From Deltaproteobacteria bacterium (GTDB lineage Bacteria; Desulfobacterota; Desulfobacteria; Desulfobacterales; Desulfobacteraceae), in NCBI GenBank assembly GCA_013151635.1, contig JAADHV010000118.1:1-64000 (forward strand): a DNA stretch of 64,000 nucleotides, in the 5' to 3' direction. Under the pieces are notes generated by a model. It was given only the letters and a program-made list of their open reading frames with translations, ran no database searches and was not told where the DNA came from. Below, one piece after another: positions 1 to 8,237 of the stretch; within the stretch, counting starts at the first letter, position 1, and each line of letters begins with the position of its first letter. Position numbers and translations under genes: made by a program.

Positions 1-854
1 ACGGACACGGCCTGCTTGATATTCATGGCAAGACAGGCAAATCCGGACCGCGGAAGTTCCATGGGAAGCTGGGGAATTCTCGACTCATGCCACCCGCCGG
101 TCACATTGATGACATCAGCACCGGCTTTTTCATAAACCCGGGCTATCTTTGGTGTTTCAGTATCCTTTGTACTCCCGGGCACAAAATCATTTCCCGCCAT
201 CCTGACACCAATGGGAAAACCGGGGCCAACCTTGTCCCGGATCATCTTGATAATCTGTTTTGGAAACCGTGTCCGGTTTTCAAAATTTCCGCCGTACTCA
301 TCTTCCCTTTTGTTTGTAAGAGGCGATAAAAACTGGGTAATCAGATATCCGGCAGACCCGATGATTTCAACCCCCTCAAATCCAGCCTTTTTTGCCCGCC
401 TGGCTGCACTGGCAAAGGCTTTTTGGACAGTTTGGATATCTTCAATGGTCATCTTTTTCGGTGTTGTTTTAGAGTATTTGGAAAATATGGCAGAAGGAGC
501 AATGGGCGTTTCATTATTGATCATGAAAGGATGGGTATAGGCCCCCCCGTGAAATAATTGGGTCCAGGGACTTGCACCATGGGCTTTGATCATATCAGTG
601 GCTTTGATAAATGAATCAATGGCTTCATCCTGGGCCAGTGACAGCGGCACAAACCCGGACCCGATAAAATCAATTCCCACAGGCCCGATGGTCACGATCC
701 CTGCACCGCCTTTTGCAATCTCATTATAGAAATTGTAATATTTATCATTCAGCTTTGTATCATAGGAATACAAAAGTCCGAGAGAGGGATAGGCAATCCT
801 GTTCTTAATTTCCAGCCGGTTAATCTTTATGGGACTGAACAAATTTGCATACAT
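1..854 (-). CDS. Old-yellow-enzyme family oxidoreductase (NADH:flavin / 2,4-dienoyl-CoA reductase type), 3' end outside window
   Basis: I translated this directly from the minus strand. It begins MYANLFSPIKINRLEIKNRI, the classic N-terminus of the FMN-binding TIM barrel shared by old yellow enzyme and 2,4-dienoyl-CoA reductase (FadH). Further matches are the QLFHGGAY stretch, SAGYLITQFLSPLTNKREDE (substrate and FMN loop) and GGNFENRTRFP. The ATG at 854 follows an AAGGA Shine-Dalgarno. The C-terminal half, where FadH-type enzymes carry an iron-sulfur cluster and an NADPH domain, is cut off by the window, so it cannot be told whether this is a short OYE or a long FadH-like enzyme. As the last visible gene of the acyl-CoA operon, a role in reducing an unsaturated acyl-CoA is likely but inferred. 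Confidence 0.85.
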   Translation of the reverse strand, partial: MYANLFSPIKINRLEIKNRIAYPSLGLLYSYDTKLNDKYYNFYNEIAKGGAGIVTIGPVGIDFIGSGFVPLSLAQDEAIDSFIKATDMIKAHGASPWTQLFHGGAYTHPFMINNETPIAPSAIFSKYSKTTPKKMTIEDIQTVQKAFASAARRAKKAGFEGVEIIGSAGYLITQFLSPLTNKREDEYGGNFENRTRFPKQIIKMIRDKVGPGFPIGVRMAGNDFVPGSTKDTETPKIARVYEKAGADVINVTGGWHESRIPQLPMELPRSGFACLAMNIKQAVS

Positions 855-982
855 GCTGCATCCTTGATTTATATGAAAGTCTTTGCAGTTCAAATCAGGA
901 CTTTCATGTTTTGTTGTGGGCAAACTCTGGCGAAATACCAGGTCTGCCAGTGGCAGTTTGTCTGTGGATATCCAAAAAGCGT

Positions 983-2134
983 CTATAATCCTGAAAATTT
1001 GGCGATCACGTCACACATCACTTCACTGGCACCTCCGCCAATGGCAATGAGTCTTGAATCCCTGTAAAATCTTGAAATTTTCATTTCATTCATCAGCCCC
1101 ATTCCGCCATACATCTGAAGGCACCCGTCTGCCACCTTTGTTAAAAGATCCCCGCTTTTCAGCTTTGCCATGGAAATCATCAAAGTTGCATCCTGGCCGG
1201 CCATTTTCATCCTCACAATATGATAGGCCAGCTGTTGGAGACATTCGATCTCTGTCAGCCATCTGGCAATCCTGTGGCGCAGCACCTGCTTTTTAATCAA
1301 TGGTTTTCCAAACACAATCCGTCCCTTAAGATACTCAATCGTATCCTTAATTATCTGCCTGGCCCAGACATAGGCCATGGGAATCACGCTGAACCTTTCA
1401 TGCTGGAACTGCATCATCTGCTGGATAAACCCTTCCCCTTCCTGTCCGATCAGATTTCTGGCCGGAATCCTCATATCATCAAAATAAAGCTCGGCAGTAT
1501 CAGAACTTCTCATCCCAAGCTTATCCAGCTTTTTGCCGACCTGAAACCCTTTTAAGTCTGTGGGGACTGCAAACAGGGAAAAGCTGTGGTATCCTGGATC
1601 GTCACTTGTTCTGGCCAAAAGGGTTAAAAAATCTGCCTGGGTGCCGTTAGTGATAAATGTTTTGCACCCGTTCAGGATATAATGATCGCCATCTTTTTTT
1701 GCAAAGGTTTTCAAGGCTGCCACATCTGATCCGGCATCAGGTTCGGTCACGGCAATGGCCGCAACCAGGTCGCCCTTGAGTGCAGGCTTAAGATAGGTTT
1801 CTTTCAGGTAATCAGACCCGAAATCATTAATGGCCGGGGTTGCCATATTGGACTGAACCGCAATGGCCATGGGGATGCCTCCGCAATTTATTTTTGCGAA
1901 TTCTTCAAGCACCACGGTTTCATACCAGTAATCAAGGCCTTCGCCTCCCCATTTCTCATCATAACGGATGCCAAGAAATCCTAAATCCCCCATTTTTTTA
2001 AACAAATCATGCAGGGGTGCAATCCCTTTTTCTTCCCATTCATCCACATACGGATTGATCTCTTTGTTCACAAAATCCTGCACTGCTTTTCTGACCAGTT
2101 CATGTTCCCTGGAAAAATACAAATTATTCCCCAT
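983..2134 (-). CDS. Acyl-CoA dehydrogenase
   Basis: 383 residues, the normal length for the short/medium-chain acyl-CoA dehydrogenase family. This cytoplasmic FAD flavoprotein forms the alpha,beta double bond of acyl-CoA and passes electrons to ETF. The middle carries the signature AVTEPDAGSDVAAL (FAD/substrate loop), followed by the beta-domain motif FITNGTQAD. Near the C-terminus GGGASEVM supplies the Glu at the usual catalytic-base position of many family members, and MYGGMGLMNE is the conserved helix before it. It sits 26 bp after the acyl-CoA ligase gene in the same direction, and so in the operon that also encodes enoyl-CoA hydratase and the carboxylase. Chain length or branching specificity cannot be read from the sequence; isovaleryl- or citronellyl-type substrates fit the context. 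Confidence 0.95.
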   Translation of the reverse strand: MGNNLYFSREHELVRKAVQDFVNKEINPYVDEWEEKGIAPLHDLFKKMGDLGFLGIRYDEKWGGEGLDYWYETVVLEEFAKINCGGIPMAIAVQSNMATPAINDFGSDYLKETYLKPALKGDLVAAIAVTEPDAGSDVAALKTFAKKDGDHYILNGCKTFITNGTQADFLTLLARTSDDPGYHSFSLFAVPTDLKGFQVGKKLDKLGMRSSDTAELYFDDMRIPARNLIGQEGEGFIQQMMQFQHERFSVIPMAYVWARQIIKDTIEYLKGRIVFGKPLIKKQVLRHRIARWLTEIECLQQLAYHIVRMKMAGQDATLMISMAKLKSGDLLTKVADGCLQMYGGMGLMNEMKISRFYRDSRLIAIGGGASEVMCDVIAKFSGL

Positions 2135-2160
2135 ATTTTATTTTCCTTTTTAAAACCTGT

Positions 2161-3522
2161 TTATTTCATGCTCTTTTTTTTAATTTCCGCAGCTCTCAGA
2201 TCCTTTCTCAACACCTTGCCCACATTTGTTTTTGGCAGTTCATCAATGAATTCAACCTGGGTGGGAAGCTTGTATGTGGCAAGCTTTTGTTTGCAATGGT
2301 CAATCATCTCTTTCTGGGTGGCCCGCTCACCTTTTGCAAGCACGACAAACGCCTTGACCTGCTCCCCCCATGTGGGATGGGGCACACCGATGGCACAGGC
2401 TTCCTGGACCTTGGGATGTTCAAACAGCACTTCGTCTATATCTCTTGGGTAGACATTATAGCCGCCTGAAATGATCATATCTTTGATCCTGTCCACTATA
2501 AAAAAATATCCGTCTTCATCCATATACGCGACATCACCGGTATGCAGCCATCCGTCTATAATGGTTTTATCGGTTTCTTCAGGCATATTCCAATATCCCT
2601 GCATCACCTGGGGGCCTTTAACCACCATTTCTCCGGATTCCCCGACTGGCAGGTCTTTTGCCGGATCATTCAGATCCACAATTCTGCACAGGGTGTCAGG
2701 CAAAGGTATCCCAATGCTGCCCACTTTTCTTAAGCCGTTTTCAAAGGGGTTCACATGGGTGGCAGGACTGGATTCCGTCATACCGAATGCTTCGATAATG
2801 GTGGAACCGGTTTTTTCTTCAAACTCTTTGATCACCTCCACAGGAAGGGGCGCACTTCCTGAAACACATGCCTTGATGGAGGTAAGATCTGTTGCTGCAA
2901 GCTTTTCATGGTTTAAAATTCCGATAAACATGGTGGGAACAAGGGGGGCAAATGTGGGTTTGAATTTTTCCATGGCTTCCAAAAGAGGCGCAGGCTGGGG
3001 TTTGGGGACCAGGATATTGGACCATCCCTTGAAGATGGCAAAATTCATGGACACGGTCAGTCCCATAACATGAAAAAAAGGCAATGCCCCGATCATGACT
3101 TCATCCTTGTTCTCCTTGAATCCCGGGAGCCAGGCATCAATCTGCTGGGTTTGTTTGCTCAAGTTTCCATGGGTCAGCACCGCGCCTTTGGAAACCCCTG
3201 TAGTTCCGCCAGTGTACTGATACATGGCCACATCATTAAAAGTGATATCAGCTGTCTGGACTGATGGCGAATATTGTTTGATGACATCTTTCCATTTAAA
3301 AACATCATGAGAAGGCTTGACCCTGGCTGCCAGTTTTTTCTTTTTGGCCACCAGGGGAAATAAAAAATTTTTCGGAAAAGGAAGATAATCACCGATTGAC
3401 GTATACACAATTGTTTCAAGGAACTCATGAAGCAGGGTGTTCTCAAACTCGATGGATTCAGGAACACCGTCATCATAAAAACTAAGCCAGGGTTTGTCTT
3501 GGTATGTTTGGTTTTGTTTCAA
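2161..3522 (-). CDS. Long-chain-type acyl-CoA synthetase (AMP-forming), apparently lacking about 100 internal residues
   Basis: Adenylate-forming ligase that would activate a carboxylic acid to its CoA thioester. Visible motifs: P-loop YTGGTTGVSKGAVLTH, FGMTESSP, the GWLHTGDVAYMDEDGYFFI block, and a C-terminal GKVLRKDLR with the catalytic Lys. The start is probably the TTG at 3522, behind AAGGAG. The protein is 453 residues against roughly 550 for the family. The shortage is internal: residues 1-37 match the usual N-terminus up to LLHEFLE, then the sequence jumps to TIVYTSIGDYLPFPKN, which normally lies about 100 residues further on. The reading frame is kept across the junction (near 3410-3425). 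The missing part covers much of the N-terminal subdomain, so activity is doubtful; a true deletion and an assembly collapse both remain possible. Confidence 0.85.
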   Translation of the reverse strand: MKQNQTYQDKPWLSFYDDGVPESIEFENTLLHEFLETIVYTSIGDYLPFPKNFLFPLVAKKKKLAARVKPSHDVFKWKDVIKQYSPSVQTADITFNDVAMYQYTGGTTGVSKGAVLTHGNLSKQTQQIDAWLPGFKENKDEVMIGALPFFHVMGLTVSMNFAIFKGWSNILVPKPQPAPLLEAMEKFKPTFAPLVPTMFIGILNHEKLAATDLTSIKACVSGSAPLPVEVIKEFEEKTGSTIIEAFGMTESSPATHVNPFENGLRKVGSIGIPLPDTLCRIVDLNDPAKDLPVGESGEMVVKGPQVMQGYWNMPEETDKTIIDGWLHTGDVAYMDEDGYFFIVDRIKDMIISGGYNVYPRDIDEVLFEHPKVQEACAIGVPHPTWGEQVKAFVVLAKGERATQKEMIDHCKQKLATYKLPTQVEFIDELPKTNVGKVLRKDLRAAEIKKKSMK

Positions 3523-3573
3523 GCGTATCTCCTTTTTCCCAGGTTAAATGATTTTTTACATTCCTCCTTGCTT

Positions 3574-5358
3574 TTATGGCTTCAGACATTCAGGGATTTC
3601 AATTGTTTTTACCCGAAGGTATTCACCCAAAGTTTTTGCCTGGGGATCACTTCTCAAAGAAGCAGCCACCCCGTCCTCCAGCACTCCTTTTATATAAAAA
3701 TTAAGGGCGAAAAGATTGGGCAGCACATATCTTTCAATGTCAAATCCTGCTATGTCCGGAAGCAGTGCCTTTAATTTTTGTGTTGTTAAAAATTCATTTA
3801 AAAATGCAAACCCTTCCACATCTTTTGCCCACACGCCCAGATTGGCATTTCCCCCTTTATCGCCGGATCGTGTGGCAAAAAGCCTTCCAAACGCTATCCT
3901 GGCAGAAGGTCCTGGATGTGCAGCATCACACAAAGAGACTGCAGGTTCGCCATCTGACTTTGATTCGACATTTTTTGAATGTTCAACATTTTTTTGGAAA
4001 ATTTTAGTTTCAACCTTATGAACCTCGTCATTGACAACCACCTGTTGTTGAATATTTTTCAAAGAAACCAGGGCCGGCCAGTGCAGGATTGCAGGTGTTT
4101 CCCTGGTGGGCGGTCCTGTGAGGGTAAATCCCGGGATGGTGGAAAGTGCAGCCTCTATAATGGCAGAGGAAAACAGTTTTCCAACCTTTGTTTTGTCCTT
4201 GTCCATGACAGAAATTCTCAAATATGAAAATGCTTCCTCATTTGTTACAGGATCAGGGTTGCCGGATTTTATAAGCTTGACATCGGTCTTTGCAAACTGA
4301 TCTTTGCCGCCCATGAGGCCAAACACAATATTTTCAACAATGACTGCTTTTTTTTCAATATCAAGTCCGGTCAAAATGACAGTCATGCTGTTTTTAAACC
4401 CGGAAAGCGTGTTAATGCAGACCTTTGTGGTTTGGGTGGGAGGCTCTCCTTTAACGCCGGTAACCAATACCTGGTCATTTCCAAGGTCCTGGATGTTAAG
4501 GGTATCAAACCGGACCCTCACGTCCGGCGTAAGATACGAGGGCTCCCTGATTTCATATAAAAGCTGGGCTGTAACCGTTCCCTTTGATACAAGGCCCCCT
4601 GTCCCTTCATGCTTGGTAATGACAAAGGAGCCGTCTTCATGCATCCGGGCAATGGGAAACCCCAGGTTTTCATAGGAAGGGATCTCTTCCATGAATGAAT
4701 AGTTGCCACCTGTGGCCTGGGTTCCGCACTCAATAATATGTCCGGCTGCATAGGCTCCGGCAAGTTTGTCAAAATCATTTTCTTTCCAGTTGAATTTCCA
4801 GGCAGCCGGCCCCGAGACCAGGGCGGCATCAGCTATTCTTCCGCCCACCACAATATCAGCGCCTTGTTCGAGCGCCTTTGTGATCCCGAATCCGCCAAGA
4901 TATGCATTGGCAGTCAAGGGTTTGAGCCCTGACGCTTTTAAGTCGATATTTTTATCCAGGTGCCTGAAATCTTCACCTGATTTCTGGAGTTCTGAAAAAT
5001 TGGGCATCAGATCATCCCCCTGGATATAGGCAATGGTCGGGTTTAACCCTAAAGTACTGCTCAATGCTTTCAAAGCATTTGCCAGTCCGACCGGATTTAA
5101 TCCACCGGCATTGGCCACAATCTTTATGCCTTTATCAAGGCAGGTGCCCATGACCTGTTCCATCTGCAAAAGAAAAGTTGACACATACCCCTTGTCCGGA
5201 TCTTTTAATTTCATCCTGAACAGCAGTGCCATGGTCAGCTCGGCAAGATAATCACCCGTCAACACATCAATTTTTGGGCCTTCCACAAGTTCTTTTGCCG
5301 CACTGAGCCTGTCACCGTAAAATCCGGAACAATTTGCAATAATCAGTTTGTTTTCCAT
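3574..5358 (-). CDS. AtuA-family protein (acyclic terpene utilisation, DUF1446 type)
   Basis: 594 residues with the two parts usual for long AtuA-like proteins. The large N-terminal domain (about 1-450) starts LIIANCSGFYGDRLSAAKEL and contains the GGRIADAAL region and IECGTQATGGNYS. The smaller C-terminal domain (about 490-594) contains FATRSGDKGGNANLGVW. AtuA is needed for growth on citronellol/geraniol in Pseudomonas, and homologues occur in many acyl-CoA carboxylase operons, but the biochemical role is not established. Here it lies one base after the enoyl-CoA hydratase stop codon and just before the ligase gene, so it is translationally linked to the carboxylase operon. A role in branched acyl-CoA catabolism is inferred from this position. 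Confidence 0.88.
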   Translation of the reverse strand: MENKLIIANCSGFYGDRLSAAKELVEGPKIDVLTGDYLAELTMALLFRMKLKDPDKGYVSTFLLQMEQVMGTCLDKGIKIVANAGGLNPVGLANALKALSSTLGLNPTIAYIQGDDLMPNFSELQKSGEDFRHLDKNIDLKASGLKPLTANAYLGGFGITKALEQGADIVVGGRIADAALVSGPAAWKFNWKENDFDKLAGAYAAGHIIECGTQATGGNYSFMEEIPSYENLGFPIARMHEDGSFVITKHEGTGGLVSKGTVTAQLLYEIREPSYLTPDVRVRFDTLNIQDLGNDQVLVTGVKGEPPTQTTKVCINTLSGFKNSMTVILTGLDIEKKAVIVENIVFGLMGGKDQFAKTDVKLIKSGNPDPVTNEEAFSYLRISVMDKDKTKVGKLFSSAIIEAALSTIPGFTLTGPPTRETPAILHWPALVSLKNIQQQVVVNDEVHKVETKIFQKNVEHSKNVESKSDGEPAVSLCDAAHPGPSARIAFGRLFATRSGDKGGNANLGVWAKDVEGFAFLNEFLTTQKLKALLPDIAGFDIERYVLPNLFALNFYIKGVLEDGVAASLRSDPQAKTLGEYLRVKTIEIPECLKP

Positions 5359-5359
5359 G

Positions 5360-6154
5360 TTATTTTCCCTTAAACACAGGTATTCTTTTTTCTAAAAATG
5401 CAGAAATCCCTTCCTTTGCATCATTTGTTTTTGCCACTTTTGAAAGCTGCCCTGAAAGAAAATGAACCGCCTCATCAAAGGGCATGGATTCAACACTATT
5501 GAGAGCATGTTTTCCCAATTTCATTCCAATGGGGCTTTTCATGGACAGCGCTTTAAGAATTTTCCGGGTTTTTGGTTCAAAATCACTTTTGGGAAAAATT
5601 CTTGTAATCATCCCCATTTCAAGGGCCTCTTTTGCAGAAAGCCTCTGGCCTAAAAGCATCATTTCCATGGCTTTTTTTCGTAATACATTCCGAAAAATCA
5701 GGGCTCCGATCATCATTGGAAAAAGCCCTGCATTGACTTCAGGAGTCCCGAATTTTACATCGTCTCTTGCAAGGACAATATCGCAGGCCAGCATAAACCC
5801 GGTCCCGCCGGCCAGGCAGTGTCCGTTTATCCTGGCAAGCGTTGGTTTTTCAAACCAATAAATCCGGATTAAAAGATCTGCATAATTTTTAAAGGTTTCT
5901 TTTTCCTCTTTTGAACCTGTACCGATACCGCTCGAAAGGTCAGCTCCGGCGCAGAAAACGTGATCTCCTGCGCCTGTAATACAGACGACCTTGACATCAT
6001 CGTCTTGTTCAGCCATATCCAGTGCCCCAAGAAAAAGCCTGATCGCATTGGAACTGATGGTATTCTTCTGTTTTTCCCTGTTAATGGTGATATAACCGAT
6101 ACCATCCTTCCTGTTGTATAAGAGGTCCTTTTCCGTCACGTTTTTTTTGGCCAT
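5360..6154 (-). CDS. Enoyl-CoA hydratase/isomerase family protein
   Basis: 264 residues, the standard crotonase-fold length. The oxyanion-hole segments are visible: CAGADLSSG in the first half and HCLAGGTGFMLACDIVLA in the second, followed by FGTPEVNAGLFPM. Family members hydrate or isomerise enoyl-CoA thioesters. In leucine/terpene pathways the homologue (LiuC/AtuE) hydrates the carboxylated product of methylcrotonyl- or geranyl-CoA carboxylase, which agrees with its place directly after the biotin-carrier gene. The position normally occupied by one catalytic Glu (after NAGLFP) reads MMIG, so the precise reaction (hydratase, isomerase or lyase) is uncertain. Confidence 0.9.
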   Translation of the reverse strand: MAKKNVTEKDLLYNRKDGIGYITINREKQKNTISSNAIRLFLGALDMAEQDDDVKVVCITGAGDHVFCAGADLSSGIGTGSKEEKETFKNYADLLIRIYWFEKPTLARINGHCLAGGTGFMLACDIVLARDDVKFGTPEVNAGLFPMMIGALIFRNVLRKKAMEMMLLGQRLSAKEALEMGMITRIFPKSDFEPKTRKILKALSMKSPIGMKLGKHALNSVESMPFDEAVHFLSGQLSKVAKTNDAKEGISAFLEKRIPVFKGK

Positions 6155-6163
6155 ATATCCTCC

Positions 6164-6664
6164 TTAGTCTTTTTCAATGTCCACAAGAATATCAGCCGGC
6201 ATGACCTTGTCCCCCTCTTTTGCATTGATCCCGGATATAGTACCGTCAAAGGGTGCAAAAAGGGTGGTTTCCATTTTCATGGCTGAAACAATGACAAGGC
6301 CCTGGCCTTTTTTCACCCTGTCCCCGACCTGGGCCAGGACACAAATCACCACAGCAGGCATGGGCGAGGCAACGACCCTGGCATTGCTTGCAAAACTTTT
6401 TTCCCCGGACGAATTTTGTTCAACCAGGTCGGCATCCAGGACTTCATAGGACCGCCCCTTTATGATCACGGTTTTTGTGCCGCCATCATTCCAGACATAG
6501 GCGTTGAAATTCTGCCCGTCCACGTTGAGCAAAATATGGTAATCCGATATAGTCATAAACGATGCATTATAGGCCTTGCTTTTTGTCTGAACTTTTATGT
6601 TCTGATCGGAAATGACGGCATCTATTGATTTTTTTTCCTGGTTTACAATCAAATTGTATTCCAT
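6164..6664 (-). CDS. Biotin carboxyl carrier protein, stand-alone
   Basis: 166 residues. The last 70 form a biotinyl/lipoyl domain with the biotinylation motif SAMKMET (Lys130 is the expected biotin site) and the flanking PMPAVVI and VGDRVKKGQGL turns. The first ~95 residues resemble the BT/linker region that normally precedes the carrier domain in the alpha subunit of acyl-CoA carboxylases (VIIKGRSYEVLDAD). Here carrier and biotin carboxylase are separate genes, whereas the usual MCC/PCC alpha subunit has both in one chain. It lies between the biotin carboxylase and enoyl-CoA hydratase genes in the same direction. It would swing carboxybiotin between the two neighbouring enzymes. Confidence 0.9.
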   Translation of the reverse strand: MEYNLIVNQEKKSIDAVISDQNIKVQTKSKAYNASFMTISDYHILLNVDGQNFNAYVWNDGGTKTVIIKGRSYEVLDADLVEQNSSGEKSFASNARVVASPMPAVVICVLAQVGDRVKKGQGLVIVSAMKMETTLFAPFDGTISGINAKEGDKVMPADILVDIEKD

Positions 6665-6712
6665 TGTTTTCTCCTGTGATTCATCTTTTTACACCTGGTC
6701 ATTTCAAACCGG

Positions 6713-8200
6713 TTATAATTTCCAGTTCCCCAGCGTATCCCAGGGAGATGCGGTCTCTTTTGCACTGGAATATGAGTGAGCATTGGTCCTGGCTCCCCCC
6801 AGCGCATCTGCAATAAACGCGATCATTGCCACATCCGCAAGATCCCTGTCTGCTTTCCAGCCTGAAAAATGGGTCTCGATAAAATCAGTAAACACTTCAC
6901 TGTTCCTAAACGGCCTGGAATTTAAAACATCCATCATAAATTCAATGGGTGTTTTGACTCCCAGAACAATATAATCCTGCAGCGCTTTGATCATCTTGCT
7001 GACAGCCTGGTCCCGTGTCTGGGCATGGACAACCAGCTTGGACAGGATCGGGTCATAATCCACTGGAACTTCAAAGCCCTGATAGACCCCACAATCATTT
7101 CGGATTCCCGGCCCCGTGGGTTCTTTCATAAACCTGATTTTTCCCGGAGAAGGCAAAAAATCATGTTCAGGGTCTTCAGCATAAATTCTGCACTCAATGG
7201 CATGCCCCCTGGGCTGTATATCTTTCTGCCTGAGGCCCAGCTTCTTACCTGCCGCTATCTCGATCTGGTGTTTTACAAGATCCACACCTGTGGTCATTTC
7301 TGTAATGGGATGCTCCACCTGGAGCCGGGTATTGATTTCCAAAAAATAAAAATGATTCCCCTCATCCAGAAGGAATTCCACTGTTCCTGCATTTTCATAA
7401 TGTGATGCTTTTGCCGCCTTAACGGCAGCAGCCCCCATCTTATGCCGCAGTTCAGGTGTTAATGCCAGAGAAGGGGTTTCTTCGATGATTTTCTGATGCC
7501 TTCTTTGGATAGAACATTCCCGTTCAAACAGATGAATGGTGTTCCCATGCTTATCTGCAAGAATTTGAAATTCAATATGCCGGGCTTTGGAAAAAAATTT
7601 TTCAATATAAACTTCCCCGTTTCCAAAGGCCTTTAAGGCTTCCCGTGAGGCAGACGCCACAGCCTCCCCGATCTCTTCCGGGGAATTGACAATCCTGATG
7701 CCTTTGCCACCGCCACCAGCCGTGGCTTTTACCAGGACTGGATACCCGATTTTTTCAGCCGCATCCATCAACGCGATCATTTCAGTTTCACAATGAATCA
7801 AACCAGGCGTAACCGGAACGCCTCCAGCCACCATGATTTTTCTTGAAGTGATTTTGTCCCCTAGATTTCTGATCACCTCAGCTGTTGGACCGATAAACAC
7901 AATCCCTTCATCCCGGCAGCGCTGTGCAAACTCATGGTTTTCAGAAAGAAACCCGTATCCCGGATGAATGGCCTGGGCCTGGGTCTGTTTTGCCGCCGCA
8001 ATAATACCATCCATATTCAGATAGCTTAAAGAGGGTTCAGAAGGCCCGAGATAAATCGCTTCATCAGAAAAAATAACATGGCCTGCCTTTTGGTCGGCAT
8101 CCGAATATACGGCAACGGTTTTTATCCCCATGTCCCTGCAGGTATTGATAACCCTTAAGGCAATTTCTCCCCGGTTGGCAATCAAAATTTTATCAAACAT
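6713..8200 (-). CDS. Acyl-CoA carboxylase, biotin carboxylase subunit
   Basis: 495 residues with the whole biotin carboxylase/ATP-grasp fold. It begins FDKILIANRGEIALRVI, carries the glycine-rich ATP lid KATAGGGGKGIRIV, the EKFFSKARHIEFQ segment, RECSIQRRHQKIIEE and the catalytic EINTRLQVEHPITE block. It carboxylates biotin with bicarbonate and ATP. The chain stops soon after the C-terminal subdomain, so no biotin is carried on this protein; the carrier is the next gene downstream. Together with the carboxyltransferase upstream it makes a complete split carboxylase of the methylcrotonyl/geranyl/propionyl family. Confidence 0.95.
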   Translation of the reverse strand: MFDKILIANRGEIALRVINTCRDMGIKTVAVYSDADQKAGHVIFSDEAIYLGPSEPSLSYLNMDGIIAAAKQTQAQAIHPGYGFLSENHEFAQRCRDEGIVFIGPTAEVIRNLGDKITSRKIMVAGGVPVTPGLIHCETEMIALMDAAEKIGYPVLVKATAGGGGKGIRIVNSPEEIGEAVASASREALKAFGNGEVYIEKFFSKARHIEFQILADKHGNTIHLFERECSIQRRHQKIIEETPSLALTPELRHKMGAAAVKAAKASHYENAGTVEFLLDEGNHFYFLEINTRLQVEHPITEMTTGVDLVKHQIEIAAGKKLGLRQKDIQPRGHAIECRIYAEDPEHDFLPSPGKIRFMKEPTGPGIRNDCGVYQGFEVPVDYDPILSKLVVHAQTRDQAVSKMIKALQDYIVLGVKTPIEFMMDVLNSRPFRNSEVFTDFIETHFSGWKADRDLADVAMIAFIADALGGARTNAHSYSSAKETASPWDTLGNWKL

Positions 8201-8237
8201 TATCTGTGTTCCTGTTTTTTATTTTAAACCTTAAGGC

